Shown in pieces: positions 16,433-25,183 of a stretch of 35,711 bases of DNA. Below the pieces are notes generated by a model, which was not told the DNA's origin, did not search any database, and saw only the letters and a list, made by a program, of their open reading frames with translations. Origin of the DNA: an uncultured Faecalibacterium sp. (GTDB taxonomy: Bacteria; Bacillota; Clostridia; Oscillospirales; Ruminococcaceae); contig CAKTEM010000024.1 of NCBI GenBank assembly GCA_934548045.1, positions 1 to 35,711 on the forward strand. Reading direction: 5' to 3'. Position 1 is the stretch's first letter. The number at the start of each line of letters is the position of its first letter. The translations under genes and the position numbers were made by a program.

Positions 16433-16974
16433 CAGCCGATGCCCTCCACTTTCAGGCCGCCGTACAGGTAGTAGCGGCTGGAATCATAGGAGATGGTGAG
16501 CCGGTAACTCGCCGCCGGGTCAAGCCCGGAGATGACACAGCTGTAATTGGTGCCGTCGGTCTTAATGTAGTAGGTGCTGTCCGGCACATACTGGGTGCCG
16601 CCGTCCACCTTCTGCCAGACGGCCACCTTGAACTTCTGGGTTCCTTCGGCCGCGCCGTAGCCGGTGATGGTCAGCGTGCCGCCCGGCACCGTGAAGTAAT
16701 CGGTCTTCCGGGTCCAGATGCCGTTAAAGACGATGTTCAGACTGCCGTTCACGACTGCCGAAGTGTACTTTGCCGAGGCATCGGTGATGCCTTCCAGCAT
16801 GAGGTCCTGACCGGTGGGGTCCGCCCACTTGGTCGTGTCCTCTTCCTGCACTTCGTCGGAAGTTCCCAGGACTTTGTGCGCGACGGACTTCATGGTATCC
16901 TTGCAGCCCGTCAGCATTGCCGCCGTTAAAACTGCGACCAGTAATAAGGCAGCGAGACGTTTTGTTTTTTTCAT
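16432..16974 (-). CDS. Lipoprotein of unknown function
   Basis: A 180-residue protein with a signal peptide (KKTKRLAALLLVAVLTAAMLTGC) whose lipobox LTGC marks the anchored cysteine. The mature part is rich in beta-strand-like Thr/Tyr/Gly segments (SLNIVFNGIWTRKTDYFTVPGGTLTITGYG, SCVISGLDPAASYRLTISYDSSRYYLYGGLKVEG), which suggests one fibronectin-III or Ig-like domain. The ATG at 16974 follows GAGG; a longer frame starts at 17001 without a site. It leads the operon with the EamA transporter and the YgjP-like peptidase. No function is proposed. Confidence 0.8.
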   Translation of the reverse strand: MKKTKRLAALLLVAVLTAAMLTGCKDTMKSVAHKVLGTSDEVQEEDTTKWADPTGQDLMLEGITDASAKYTSAVVNGSLNIVFNGIWTRKTDYFTVPGGTLTITGYGAAEGTQKFKVAVWQKVDGGTQYVPDSTYYIKTDGTNYSCVISGLDPAASYRLTISYDSSRYYLYGGLKVEGIG

Positions 16975-17023
16975 TGTTCTATCCTCAAAAAAGCACAACA
17001 TTGTAAATTTACGTTATTAGTAT

Positions 17024-17052
17024 AGTATACCGCATTTCACAGGCACACACAA
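17024..17052 (-). promoter_or_regulatory. Promoter of lipoprotein-EamA-YgjP operon
   Basis: Minus strand TTGTGT (17047-17052), 17 bases, TATACT (17024-17029). Confidence 0.6.
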
Positions 17053-17079
17053 GAGCGGTGCTTATTTTTAGGCGGCTCT

Positions 17080-18462
17080 TTAGCGGTCATCTGTTCCATT
17101 CTTTTTCGTTCCATCAATGGTCTGTTCGGGCAGCTCTTCGGGAAGGAATTCCCGGCTGTATGGGTTGCCGCGCTCGGCCAGAAAGACCGCGCCTGCCTCC
17201 ATCCGCTTTTCTCCGGTGAGGGTTCCCGTCAGGTGTCCATCTTCCTGTTCCGTCATCTCGCTGTGTCCACTCAGAGCAGCATCCATCTTCAGACAGGCGG
17301 CGTCCGTCCACAGATCCGCTTTTGGCTCTACGGTCAAGGTCAGGTCAACAGCTCCCTCTCTGTCTGCCGTGAGGAACAGTTCCGGCTCTGTATCCGTACT
17401 CCGGAACTCACCCGTTTCCGTATCAAAAATGAACCCAAAGGCCTGCTTCATCGTCCAGCGGACTGTCTCTGCCGTCTCAGTCTTGAGGTGCAGAATTGGC
17501 TCCGTATGGAAGCTGATTTCCTCCGCCGGAGATGCCGACAGTTCACCCAGCGGTATCTCTGCATCCACCGCATCCGCCGCCGTCACCCAGCCGGAAGTTT
17601 CCACGGCAAAGCTCAGCCGGAACTCCTGTTCGGCGGTGCCGTACACTTCCAGTTTCTCGCGGAGCATGGTCTCTGCTTCTCCGATCAGGCCGTCCTGTTC
17701 CAGCCCGAGTTTCTCTGTTTTGCTGGTTTCGGCTTCGAGCTTCATCAGGTCGAAGATGTCGCCGAATCTCAGCCCTTCATCCCCGTACAGCGTCACGGTG
17801 CTGTTCTCTGTCTCTGCTCTCCGCACCCGGACAAACAGATACCGTGCAGGTTCGAGTTCCAATACCAAAATCTGCCCCCGGTGCAGGGCTTGGATTTGTT
17901 CTTCCGCATCCTCAATGACATAAACTTTCCCGTCATCATCCCGGGCAGTCAGACGGTTTTGTCCGGTGGCATCCTCTCCGGTGCGCACCAGAACCACGCC
18001 GTGTTTCAGCACCGCAAAGCCGCCGCTCTCGCCTGCTGCCAAAATGCGCTCCGGCTCAAACGCGCCGCTGTCTGTGTCCTTGATATCCTCCGGCTCCTTG
18101 AAATAGCCGCTGGTCATGTAGACCGGGCAGAGGGGTGCGTGTTCCTGCCGGGTCAGGAGAAACAGCTTCACCACGGCGTACTCCGGCAGTTCTCCGGTCA
18201 GCTTGATTTCTGCCGTGCCGCTTGTGGACGCCGGAACTTTTGCCCTGCCGCTGGCGAGAATTTCTTTCTCGTCGCTGGTGCAAACTGCCGCCACCAATTC
18301 GGCGTCTTCCTGCGCATGGTATGCCGCCTGCACCGACTGCTCCCCGAGCGAAACTTTATCGATCCGGTTCCCGTCCGAGTAGCCTGTTTTCGCGAACGCC
18401 GTTCCGGAAATCCCCACCGCAAGACCCAGCGTCAGCACCGCCGCCAAAAGCCGTTTCATCAT
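17080..18462 (-). CDS. Secreted protein of unknown function
   Basis: A 460-residue protein with a clear signal peptide (MMKRLLAAVLTLGLAVGISGTAFA, probable cut after AFA) and no membrane anchor or sorting signal at the C-terminus, so it is probably released or loosely bound to the wall. The mature part is acidic, Glu- and Thr-rich and beta-like throughout, without a domain I recognise. The two initial ATGs are both possible; AAAGGGA precedes them. It is divergent from the gene at 18670, and both encode exported proteins with a shared, roughly 200-base promoter region, so they may work together. No catalytic motif is seen. Confidence 0.75.
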   Translation of the reverse strand: MMKRLLAAVLTLGLAVGISGTAFAKTGYSDGNRIDKVSLGEQSVQAAYHAQEDAELVAAVCTSDEKEILASGRAKVPASTSGTAEIKLTGELPEYAVVKLFLLTRQEHAPLCPVYMTSGYFKEPEDIKDTDSGAFEPERILAAGESGGFAVLKHGVVLVRTGEDATGQNRLTARDDDGKVYVIEDAEEQIQALHRGQILVLELEPARYLFVRVRRAETENSTVTLYGDEGLRFGDIFDLMKLEAETSKTEKLGLEQDGLIGEAETMLREKLEVYGTAEQEFRLSFAVETSGWVTAADAVDAEIPLGELSASPAEEISFHTEPILHLKTETAETVRWTMKQAFGFIFDTETGEFRSTDTEPELFLTADREGAVDLTLTVEPKADLWTDAACLKMDAALSGHSEMTEQEDGHLTGTLTGEKRMEAGAVFLAERGNPYSREFLPEELPEQTIDGTKKNGTDDR

Positions 18463-18504
18463 TTTCGATCCCTTTCATCCCAAGCGAAAAGCGTCTTCAC
18501 GTTT

Positions 18505-18533
18505 ATCTTATCGTTCCGGGATTTTGCTGTCAA
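18505..18533 (-). promoter_or_regulatory. Promoter of secreted protein gene
   Basis: Minus strand TTGACA (18528-18533), 17 bases, TAAGAT (18505-18510). Confidence 0.7.
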
Positions 18534-18598
18534 CGCAGGCGGCGGTTTTCCACTCTGCCAAAAAATTTCTCCCGTTTTTGTGCCACTTGCCGAAGCAC

Positions 18599-18628
18599 TT
18601 GACGCCGGCCCTGTTTTTCCGTTATGAT
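18599..18628 (+). promoter_or_regulatory. Promoter of surface protein gene
   Basis: TTGACG (18599-18604), 18 bases, TATGAT (18623-18628). The -35 boxes of the divergent pair are about 65 bases apart. Confidence 0.65.
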
Positions 18629-18669
18629 GGCATTGAACTGACCGCTTTTTCTTGCAAAGGAGGGCTTTT

Positions 18670-19632
18670 ATGAAACCGTCTCGTCTCACTTCGCTCTGCG
18701 CATGGCTTCTCTCCGGCGCACTGCTCTTCAACGTACTTTTGCCCTCTGCCTTTGCCGCGCCGCTTGAGACAGAAAACGCCATCCTCAGCGGCCAGCTCGA
18801 AGACCGCACAACAGAGCTTTTTGCCTGCTTCAACGGACTGATGCCGGAGGAAGAATATCTCGTCCTCGTCAGCCGCAGTAGTTCCGACCCTCTCGCACCC
18901 GAAAATCTGCTTTACCTCACGCAGGCAGTTTCTTCGGAGTTCGGCACATTGGAAGTTCCCTTCCGCGCCGCAGAAAAAGAGGCCGCTTTTGTCGTCGCCT
19001 GCCGTCAGGGTGTGACTGAACTTGTCTCCCACAACATCACCGTCGAGGGCGGCACGGCTTCACTCGAAGCCGCCGCACCCGGTGCGACTGTTTCCATCAC
19101 CGCTGACGACCCACCGGAGGGCAAAGCATTTTCGGGCTGGACAGTCACTTCCGGCGGCGTTGTTCTCGCTGACCCGGCAGCATCTTCCACGACCTTCGTG
19201 ATGGGAAATGAAGATGTCGTTTTGACCGCAGAGTTTAAATCCGTTGAAACTCCTGCACCTTCGGAACCGGAAACGCCTGCGACACCCAAACCATCTTCCG
19301 ATGGAACCACTGCCCTTCTCGTTCTCGGTGCCGGTGCCATCGCCGCCGTAACGGCCGGTGTGGTTCTGCTCGCTCCGGTCGAAGTCTCCGGCAGACTGAA
19401 AACGCCTGACCATCAGCCGATCTCGAACGCCATCATTGCCCTCTCACAGAACGGTGTCCTCTATGCCCAGACCACCACCAATGCACAGGGGGAATTCGGC
19501 TTCAAAATCCGGCGCGGTGATTACGATTTGGAACTTCTTATCCTCTCCGAATCCGGCGAACCCATCCGGCAGAGTTACTCCATCCACGCACCTCTTCGTG
19601 GGTTGAATCTCTACGCTTCTCCCAGTAACTGA
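18670..19632 (+). CDS. Membrane-anchored surface protein: InlB-repeat-like and carboxypeptidase-regulatory-like domains
   Basis: A 320-residue protein. Residues 1-29 form a signal peptide ending AFA. Residues about 120-190 read like a divergent InlB B-repeat (ATVSITADDPPEGKAFSGWTV ... TTFVMGNEDVVLTAEF). A Pro/Ser/Thr linker (193-211) leads to one membrane segment (about 214-235), and residues 236-298 form a carboxypeptidase-regulatory/CnaB-like beta domain (VEVSGRLKTPDHQPISNAIIAL ... TTTNAQGEFGFKIRRGDYDLEL). If the signal peptide is cut, the last domain would face the cytosol, which is odd for this fold. If the first helix stays, it would be outside. CAAAGGAGG precedes the ATG. Its role is unknown; adhesion or envelope sensing is conjecture. 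Confidence 0.78.
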   Translation: MKPSRLTSLCAWLLSGALLFNVLLPSAFAAPLETENAILSGQLEDRTTELFACFNGLMPEEEYLVLVSRSSSDPLAPENLLYLTQAVSSEFGTLEVPFRAAEKEAAFVVACRQGVTELVSHNITVEGGTASLEAAAPGATVSITADDPPEGKAFSGWTVTSGGVVLADPAASSTTFVMGNEDVVLTAEFKSVETPAPSEPETPATPKPSSDGTTALLVLGAGAIAAVTAGVVLLAPVEVSGRLKTPDHQPISNAIIALSQNGVLYAQTTTNAQGEFGFKIRRGDYDLELLILSESGEPIRQSYSIHAPLRGLNLYASPSN

Positions 19633-19640
19633 ACAGTAAA

Positions 19641-19684
19641 ACACAGAAAAGGCAGCGGCCAAACGACCGCTGCCTTTTCTGTGT
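19641..19684. terminator. Bidirectional terminator
   Basis: A near-perfect hairpin with arms at 19641-19659 and 19666-19684 (ACACAGAAAAGGCAGCGG...) between the surface protein and the convergent phosphoketolase operon. Confidence 0.9.
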
Positions 19685-19717
19685 GATATAGAGGTAATGA
19701 ATAATGGAGGAAATCTC

Positions 19718-22075
19718 TTAGCCGTGCCACTTCCACTCGAGGATCTCGGGCATATCCTGACCGACCTCGTGGATGTAGTTCTTGTGTTCGACGAGCTTGT
19801 CGTTCATCTCCTGAACGAGGTAGGAACCGCGGTTGCCCAGCTGCGGCAGATGCAGGACAGCATCCTTTACCAGATGGAAGCGGTCGATCTCGTTCTGCAC
19901 GCGCATGTCGAACGGCGTGGTGATGGTACCCTCTTCCTGATAGCCGTGGACCGACAGATTGCGGTTTGCGCGCTCATAGGTCAGCTCATGCACCAGCGTC
20001 GGATAGCCGTGGAACGCAAAGATGATGGGCTTATCCTTGGTGAAGATGGCGTTGTAATCGGCATCGGTCAGACCGTGCGGATGCTTGGTGTTGGACTCCA
20101 GCTTCATCAGGTCAACGACGTTGACGACGCGGATCTTCAACTCGGGCAGAGCATCACGCAGGATGGTGACAGCCGCCAGAGTCTCGAGGGTCGGGGTGTC
20201 GCCGCAGCAAGCCATGACGATATCCGGCTCTTCACCTGCATCGGTGGAAGCCCAATCCCAGATGCCGACGCCCTGTGTGCAGTGCTTGACGGCCTGTTCC
20301 ATGGTCAGCCACTGGGGGCGGGGATGCTTGGAGGTGACCAGCACGTTGACGTAATCACGGCTGCGGATGCAGTGGTCGAAGCAGCTCAGCAGGCAGTTCG
20401 TATCTGGCGGCAGGTACAGGCGGACGACATCGGCCTTCTTGTTGGCGATGTGGTCGAGGAAGCCGGGGTCCTGATGGGTGTAGCCGTTGTGGTCCTGCTG
20501 CCAGACGTTGGAGGACAGGATAAGGTTCAGCGATGCGATGCTCTGACGCCACGGCAGCTGATTGCAGACTTTCAGCCACTTTGCGTGCTGAGCAACCATC
20601 GAGTCGACAACGCGGATGAAGCTCTCATAGCTTGCAAAGAAGCCGTGGCGGCCGGTGAGCAGATAGCCTTCCAGCCAGCCTTCGCACAGATGCTCGGACA
20701 GCATGGAGTCCATGATGCGGCCATCGTTTGCAAGGAACTCGTCGCCGTTCACGATGGTGGAGTTCCAGTCACGCTCGGTCGCCTCAAAGCACTTGTACAG
20801 GCGGTTGGACATGGTCTCATCCGGTCCGAAGATACGGAAGTTCTTGGCGTCCGCGTTCAGCTTGAACACGTCGCGGATGTAACCGCCCAGCTCGATCATA
20901 TCCTGCTTCTCGACGCTGCCGGGGAACGGGATATCGATCGCATACTGTTTGAAGTCCGGGGTACGCAGGTCACGCAGCAGCTTGCCACCGTTGGCGTGGG
21001 GGTTGGCTGCAATACGGCGGTCGCCGGTGGGAGCCAGCTCCTGCAGCTCGGGAATGAGGGTGCCATTCTTATCGAACAACTCTTCCGGGTGATAGCTGTG
21101 CAGCCACTCCTCGATCTGCTTCAGATGCTCTTCCTGATTCGGGGTGCCGAGGGTGATATCGACCGGAACCTGATGGGCGCGGAAGGTTCCCTCGATGGGC
21201 TTGCCGTCGACCACCTTCGGGCCAGTCCAGCCCTTGGGAGTGCGCAGGACGATCATCGGCCACTGGATGTGGCCCATCTTTTCGCCAGCACGAGCGCGCT
21301 TCTGAATGTCGTGGATCTCGTTGATAACGGTATCCAGCGTGTCGGCCATCTTGGCGTGCATGGTCATGGGGTCATCGCCCTCCACAAAGTAGGGCTTCCA
21401 GGAGCAGCCCTTGAAGAAGCTCTCAATCTCCTCATGGGTCATGCGGCCAAAGACGGTAGGATTGCTGATCTTATAACCGTTCAGGTGCAGGATGGGCAGC
21501 ACAGCGCCATCGCCGACCGGGTTCAGGAACTTGTTGGACTGCCAAGAAGTCGCCAGAGGGCCGGTCTCAGCTTCACCGTCGCCAACGGTGCAGGCAACGA
21601 TCAAATCGGGGTTATCGAAAGCAGCACCAAAAGCATGAGCGATGGAGTAACCCAGCTCGCCGCCCTCATTGATGGAACCCGGAGTCTCGGGTGCAACGTG
21701 GGAGGAAATACCGCCGGGGAAAGAGAACTGCTTGAACAGTTTCTTCATGCCCTCTTCGTCGCGGCTGATGTTGGGATAGACCTCAGAATAAGTGCCATCC
21801 AGATAGGCGTTTGCGACGAAGAAGTTTCCGCCGTGACCCGGGCCGGAAATGAGGACCATATCCTGATCAAATTCCTTGATGATGCGGTTCAGGTGGACAT
21901 AGACGAAGTTCTGTCCGGGAACGGTTCCCCAGTGGCCGACGATCTTCTTTTTCACATCGTCACGGGTCAGTGGACGGCGGAGCAGCGGATTGTCCAGCAG
22001 GTAGAGCTGGCCGGCTGCCAGATAGTTCGACGCACGCCAATAGGCGTCGATTTTTTTCAGTTCAGTTTGGGTCAT
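19718..22075 (-). CDS. xfp: Xylulose-5-phosphate/fructose-6-phosphate phosphoketolase
   Basis: A 785-residue thiamine-diphosphate enzyme of normal length. It splits xylulose 5-phosphate with phosphate to acetyl phosphate and glyceraldehyde 3-phosphate, and may also split fructose 6-phosphate. Visible motifs are GHWGTVPGQNF (47-57), GPGHGG (78-83), the thiamine-binding GDGEAETG (165-172), and FHGYPTLVHELTYERAN near the C-terminus, all family hallmarks. The ATG at 22075 follows GAGAGGAG; the longer upstream frame overlaps the transaldolase gene and lacks family similarity. It is the last gene of the six-gene sugar operon, 13 bases after the transaldolase gene. Its proposed job here is to turn the xylulose 5-phosphate made by the split transketolase into acetyl phosphate while recycling the glyceraldehyde 3-phosphate acceptor. 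Confidence 0.96.
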   Translation of the reverse strand: MTQTELKKIDAYWRASNYLAAGQLYLLDNPLLRRPLTRDDVKKKIVGHWGTVPGQNFVYVHLNRIIKEFDQDMVLISGPGHGGNFFVANAYLDGTYSEVYPNISRDEEGMKKLFKQFSFPGGISSHVAPETPGSINEGGELGYSIAHAFGAAFDNPDLIVACTVGDGEAETGPLATSWQSNKFLNPVGDGAVLPILHLNGYKISNPTVFGRMTHEEIESFFKGCSWKPYFVEGDDPMTMHAKMADTLDTVINEIHDIQKRARAGEKMGHIQWPMIVLRTPKGWTGPKVVDGKPIEGTFRAHQVPVDITLGTPNQEEHLKQIEEWLHSYHPEELFDKNGTLIPELQELAPTGDRRIAANPHANGGKLLRDLRTPDFKQYAIDIPFPGSVEKQDMIELGGYIRDVFKLNADAKNFRIFGPDETMSNRLYKCFEATERDWNSTIVNGDEFLANDGRIMDSMLSEHLCEGWLEGYLLTGRHGFFASYESFIRVVDSMVAQHAKWLKVCNQLPWRQSIASLNLILSSNVWQQDHNGYTHQDPGFLDHIANKKADVVRLYLPPDTNCLLSCFDHCIRSRDYVNVLVTSKHPRPQWLTMEQAVKHCTQGVGIWDWASTDAGEEPDIVMACCGDTPTLETLAAVTILRDALPELKIRVVNVVDLMKLESNTKHPHGLTDADYNAIFTKDKPIIFAFHGYPTLVHELTYERANRNLSVHGYQEEGTITTPFDMRVQNEIDRFHLVKDAVLHLPQLGNRGSYLVQEMNDKLVEHKNYIHEVGQDMPEILEWKWHG

Positions 22076-22088
22076 CTGGTTTCTCCTC

Positions 22089-22748
22089 TCAGTTGCCAAA
22101 TACCTTGGTGTAATCTGCCTTGAATTTCTCAATGCCGGCATCGGTCAGCGGATGATGCAGCATCTGCTCCAGAACCTTGTACGGCACAGTGGCGATGTCT
22201 GCGCCTGCCAGCGCGCAGTCGGTCACATGGATGGGATTGCGGACACTTGCCGCGATGATTTCCGTCTTGATATCCGGGTAATTCGCGAACATCTCCCGGA
22301 TGGTCTCGATCAGGTCGATGCCGGGCTGGCCGATATCGTCCAGACGACCGAGGAAAGGGCTGACATAGGCTGCACCGGCACGCGCTGCCAGCAGAGCCTG
22401 ATTTGCCGAGAAGATGAGGGTGCAGTTGGTCGGGATGCCCTCCGCGCTCAGGACTTTGATCGCTTTCAGACCCTCGGCGGTCATGGGGATTTTTACGACC
22501 ATGTGCTTGGGGTCAAGGGCGTAAATGGCACGGCCCTCTTCGATCATGCCGGCAGCATCCTCGGTGGTCGCCTTGACCTCGCCGGAGATGGGGCCATCCA
22601 CGATGGTGGCGATCTCTGCCAGCGTCTCGGCATAGTCGCGGCCCTCTTTTGCGATCAGACTGGGGTTAGTCGTTACGCCTGCAATGATGCCCATCTCGTT
22701 GGCCTTGCGGATCTCGTCCACGTTGGCGGTGTCAATGAAAAACTTCAT
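22089..22748 (-). CDS. Small transaldolase / fructose-6-phosphate aldolase-like (TalC/FSA)
   Basis: A 219-residue class I aldolase of the short transaldolase family. MKFFIDTANVDEIRKANEMGIIAGVTTNPSL is the family's opening, and K86 in VVKIPMT is the Schiff-base lysine; LIFSANQALLAARAGAAYVSPFLGRLDDIG follows in the usual place. Members either transfer dihydroxyacetone between sugar phosphates or cleave fructose 6-phosphate. The sequence alone does not separate the two. It sits between the kinase and phosphoketolase genes with 13-base gaps. In the proposed pathway it could link the xylulose 5-phosphate/glyceraldehyde 3-phosphate pool to hexose phosphates and supply acceptor. Confidence 0.93.
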   Translation of the reverse strand: MKFFIDTANVDEIRKANEMGIIAGVTTNPSLIAKEGRDYAETLAEIATIVDGPISGEVKATTEDAAGMIEEGRAIYALDPKHMVVKIPMTAEGLKAIKVLSAEGIPTNCTLIFSANQALLAARAGAAYVSPFLGRLDDIGQPGIDLIETIREMFANYPDIKTEIIAASVRNPIHVTDCALAGADIATVPYKVLEQMLHHPLTDAGIEKFKADYTKVFGN

Positions 22749-22761
22749 CTTAATTTCCTCC

Positions 22762-24237
22762 TCAATGCGTCAACGCCTGCCGCACAGCACTCTGCCAGCC
22801 GGCATAGCGTCCGATCCGTTCTTCTGTACTCATTTTCGGAGTGTAGCTGTGACGGCGCAGCTGGCTGTGGATGATCGCCGGGTCGTAGAATCCGCAGGAA
22901 AATCCTGCCGCACATGCCGCACCAAAACCGGACAGTTCCTGAATCTCCGGCACGCTGACTTCCACCTGTGCCATGTCGCTCTGGAACTGCATCAGGTAGG
23001 TGTTCGCGGTCGGGCCTCCATCGACCCGAAGCTCCGCCAGCAGCAGACCAGCATCCTGCGCCATCCGCTGCACCAAATCTGTAATTTGGTAGCCGATGCA
23101 CTCGACGCCGGCCTTGACGAGTTCCGCCTTGCCGGTCGTGCGCGTGATGCCGGTCAGTAGACCGGTCGCCTCGCTATCCCAGTAAGGTGCGCCAAGGCCG
23201 GTAAAGGCCGGCACGAAGTAGGTCTTGTCCGCCGGGTTCGCCATCCGAGCCAGCAGTTCACTCTCGCTGTCGGATGCCAGCAATGCCGCATCCTTCTTCA
23301 GCCAAGTGATGACTGCGCCGGTGTAATTCAGGTTGCCCTCTAATACATATTCTACTCTTCCGTCAAGCCCCCACGCAAGACTTGTGACAAGGCCGCAGTT
23401 GCTGGTAACAAGGCGGCCGCCCGTCTGCATCATGACCGAAGAGCCGGTGCCGTAGGTCGCCTTAGTCTGGCCGGGCGTCCGGCAGTTCTGGCCCAGCAGT
23501 GCGGCATGGCTGTCGCCCAGCACACCGCAGAGCGGAACCGGCGTTTTCAGCAGGCCGCCAAAGGTGGTATGACCGAATACGCTGTCACTCATGCAGACTT
23601 CCGGCAGGCAGGTTTCCGGCACGCCGTAGATGCGGCACAGCTCCTCATCCCACTGCAATGTGTGGATGTTGAACAGCTGAGTGCGGCTGGCGTTGGAGTA
23701 ATCGGTCTTGAACGCTTTTTCCTCGGTCAGGTGCGACACCAGAAAGCTGTCGATGGTGCCGAGGCAAAGCTCGTTTTTTTCTGCCAGCTCTGCCGCACCG
23801 GGCTCGTTCTGCAAGATCCACGCCATCTTGGGCGCGGAGAAATAGGGCGAGAGCGGGATTCCCGTTTTCTGTTGTACGGTGTCGGCATGGGCGGTCAATT
23901 TCTCGCAGATATCCTTTGCGCGTGCGCACTGCCAGACGATAGCCTTGCCGACCGGTTCACCCGTCGTGCGGTTCCATACGGCGACCGTCTCGCGCTGGTT
24001 GCTGATGCCGACCGCAACGATCTGTTCCGGCCGGACATCCGCCTTTGCCAGCACATCCCGTGCGACGGCCAGCGTGTTCGATAAGATCTCGTCGAGGTCG
24101 TGGCTGACCCAGCCCTTTTCGTTGACGTACTGCCGGTGGGCGCGGTCAACACGGGCGGTCAGCTGGCCTGCCGCGTCAAACAGCATGGCCTTTGTTCCCT
24201 GTGTGGACTGGTCGATGGATAAAATGTATCGTTCCAT
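22762..24237 (-). CDS. FGGY carbohydrate kinase, glycerol-kinase-like; proposed apulose kinase
   Basis: A 491-residue FGGY kinase close in layout to glycerol kinase: SIDQSTQGTKAMLFD phosphate loop (7-21), SNQRETVAVWNR (79-90) with R82 and E83, SPYFSAPKMAW with Y132, the GLGAPYWD motif, and catalytic base D242. In glycerol kinase that Asp is followed by Gln, which binds glycerol; here the motif is GDSH, so S243 replaces it. That change, plus isomerase and split transketolase neighbours, argues for a ketose substrate rather than glycerol. In the D-apiose route the matching enzyme phosphorylates D-apulose to apulose 4-phosphate. It lies 10 bases after the transketolase C-subunit gene. Kinase family is certain; the substrate is an inference, and automatic labels of glycerol kinase should be doubted. 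Confidence 0.88.
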   Translation of the reverse strand: MERYILSIDQSTQGTKAMLFDAAGQLTARVDRAHRQYVNEKGWVSHDLDEILSNTLAVARDVLAKADVRPEQIVAVGISNQRETVAVWNRTTGEPVGKAIVWQCARAKDICEKLTAHADTVQQKTGIPLSPYFSAPKMAWILQNEPGAAELAEKNELCLGTIDSFLVSHLTEEKAFKTDYSNASRTQLFNIHTLQWDEELCRIYGVPETCLPEVCMSDSVFGHTTFGGLLKTPVPLCGVLGDSHAALLGQNCRTPGQTKATYGTGSSVMMQTGGRLVTSNCGLVTSLAWGLDGRVEYVLEGNLNYTGAVITWLKKDAALLASDSESELLARMANPADKTYFVPAFTGLGAPYWDSEATGLLTGITRTTGKAELVKAGVECIGYQITDLVQRMAQDAGLLLAELRVDGGPTANTYLMQFQSDMAQVEVSVPEIQELSGFGAACAAGFSCGFYDPAIIHSQLRRHSYTPKMSTEERIGRYAGWQSAVRQALTH

Positions 24238-24247
24238 AATCGTTCCG

Positions 24248-25183
24248 TTATTTCAGAAGTTCCACGGCAGACTTTGCGATGCCCTCCGCGTTCAGTCCGT
24301 AGTAATCGAACACCTCTTTGGAGGTGCCGGTGATGACTGGTGCATCCGGCAGAGAGAGGTTCTTCACCTTACGGGGGCAATGCTCGCCGACGACCTGTGC
24401 GACCATACTGCCCAGACCACCGAACGGTGCGTGTTCTTCCACGGTCAGGACGGCCTTTGCGCCGGATGCCGCCTTGATGACGGCTTCGGTGTCCAGCGGC
24501 TTGACGCAGTACATGTCGACGACCGTTGCGGAGATGCCCTGTGCTTTCAGCAGTTCAGCGGCATCCAGTGCCGGGCGGACCATCTCGCCGCAGGCGATGA
24601 TGGCGACATCGGAACCCTCAGTCAGGACGGTGGCCTTGTCCATCTCAAAGGGGCAGTTCTCAGCGGTATAGACATCCTCGACCGGGTTGCGGCCCACACG
24701 CAGATAAGCCGGCTTCTTGTCCTGTAACAGAGCTTCAATGAGCTTTGCAGTCTGGAAGCGGTCGCTCGGCAGGTAGACGCGCATGTTCGGGATAGCACTC
24801 ATGGCCGCGATATCCTGTGCGGAGTGGTGGCTCATGCCCAGCGCGCCGTAGCTGACGCCGCCGGAAATGCCGATGAGGGTGACGTTGGTGTTGGAGTAGG
24901 CACAGTCGATCTTTGCCTGCTCATAGCTGCGCGTGGACAGGAAGCAGGCCGGAGAAGCGGCGAAAGCCTTCTTGCCGCAGCTGGCAAGGCCGGCCGCCAC
25001 ACTGACGAGGTCCTGTTCCGCGATGCCCATCTCCACGAACTGCTCGGGGTAGGTGTCGGCGAATTTCGTCAGGCTCGCGCTGCCGCGGCTGTCGCTGCAC
25101 AGAACTACAATGTCTTTATCGGTCTTGGCTGCGTTCAGCAGGGTGTCGCAGATCGCCTGTCGGTTCGGAATTTTGTTAGCCAT
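24248..25183 (-). CDS. Transketolase C-terminal subunit; proposed apulose-4-phosphate transketolase subunit
   Basis: A 311-residue protein equivalent to the pyrimidine-binding and C-terminal domains of transketolase. E56 in MGIAEQDLVSVAAGLA is the glutamate that activates thiamine diphosphate; GGVSYGALGMSHHSAQDIAAM and the C-terminal VEEHAPFGGLGSMVAQV are typical of this half. It must pair with the N-terminal subunit encoded just upstream; the genes overlap by 8 bases, with AAAGGAGG inside the N-subunit gene, so translation is coupled. Split transketolases serve either the pentose phosphate pathway or dedicated sugar routes such as apulose 4-phosphate cleavage to DHAP, and less often sulfosugar routes. 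The neighbours favour the apulose role. Confidence 0.9.
   Translation of the reverse strand: MANKIPNRQAICDTLLNAAKTDKDIVVLCSDSRGSASLTKFADTYPEQFVEMGIAEQDLVSVAAGLASCGKKAFAASPACFLSTRSYEQAKIDCAYSNTNVTLIGISGGVSYGALGMSHHSAQDIAAMSAIPNMRVYLPSDRFQTAKLIEALLQDKKPAYLRVGRNPVEDVYTAENCPFEMDKATVLTEGSDVAIIACGEMVRPALDAAELLKAQGISATVVDMYCVKPLDTEAVIKAASGAKAVLTVEEHAPFGGLGSMVAQVVGEHCPRKVKNLSLPDAPVITGTSKEVFDYYGLNAEGIAKSAVELLK

Noticed and set aside
19697..22123. 808-codon open frame on the plus strand opposite phosphoketolase, and similar long frames opposite other genes
   Set aside because: These are antisense shadows caused by GC-rich codon use; the proteins lack family features and ribosome sites, while the minus-strand genes are unmistakable.
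22762..24237. Plain glycerol utilisation by GlpK
   Set aside because: No glycerol facilitator or glycerol-3-phosphate dehydrogenase is nearby, the GDQQ motif is altered, and the gene is coupled to a split transketolase.
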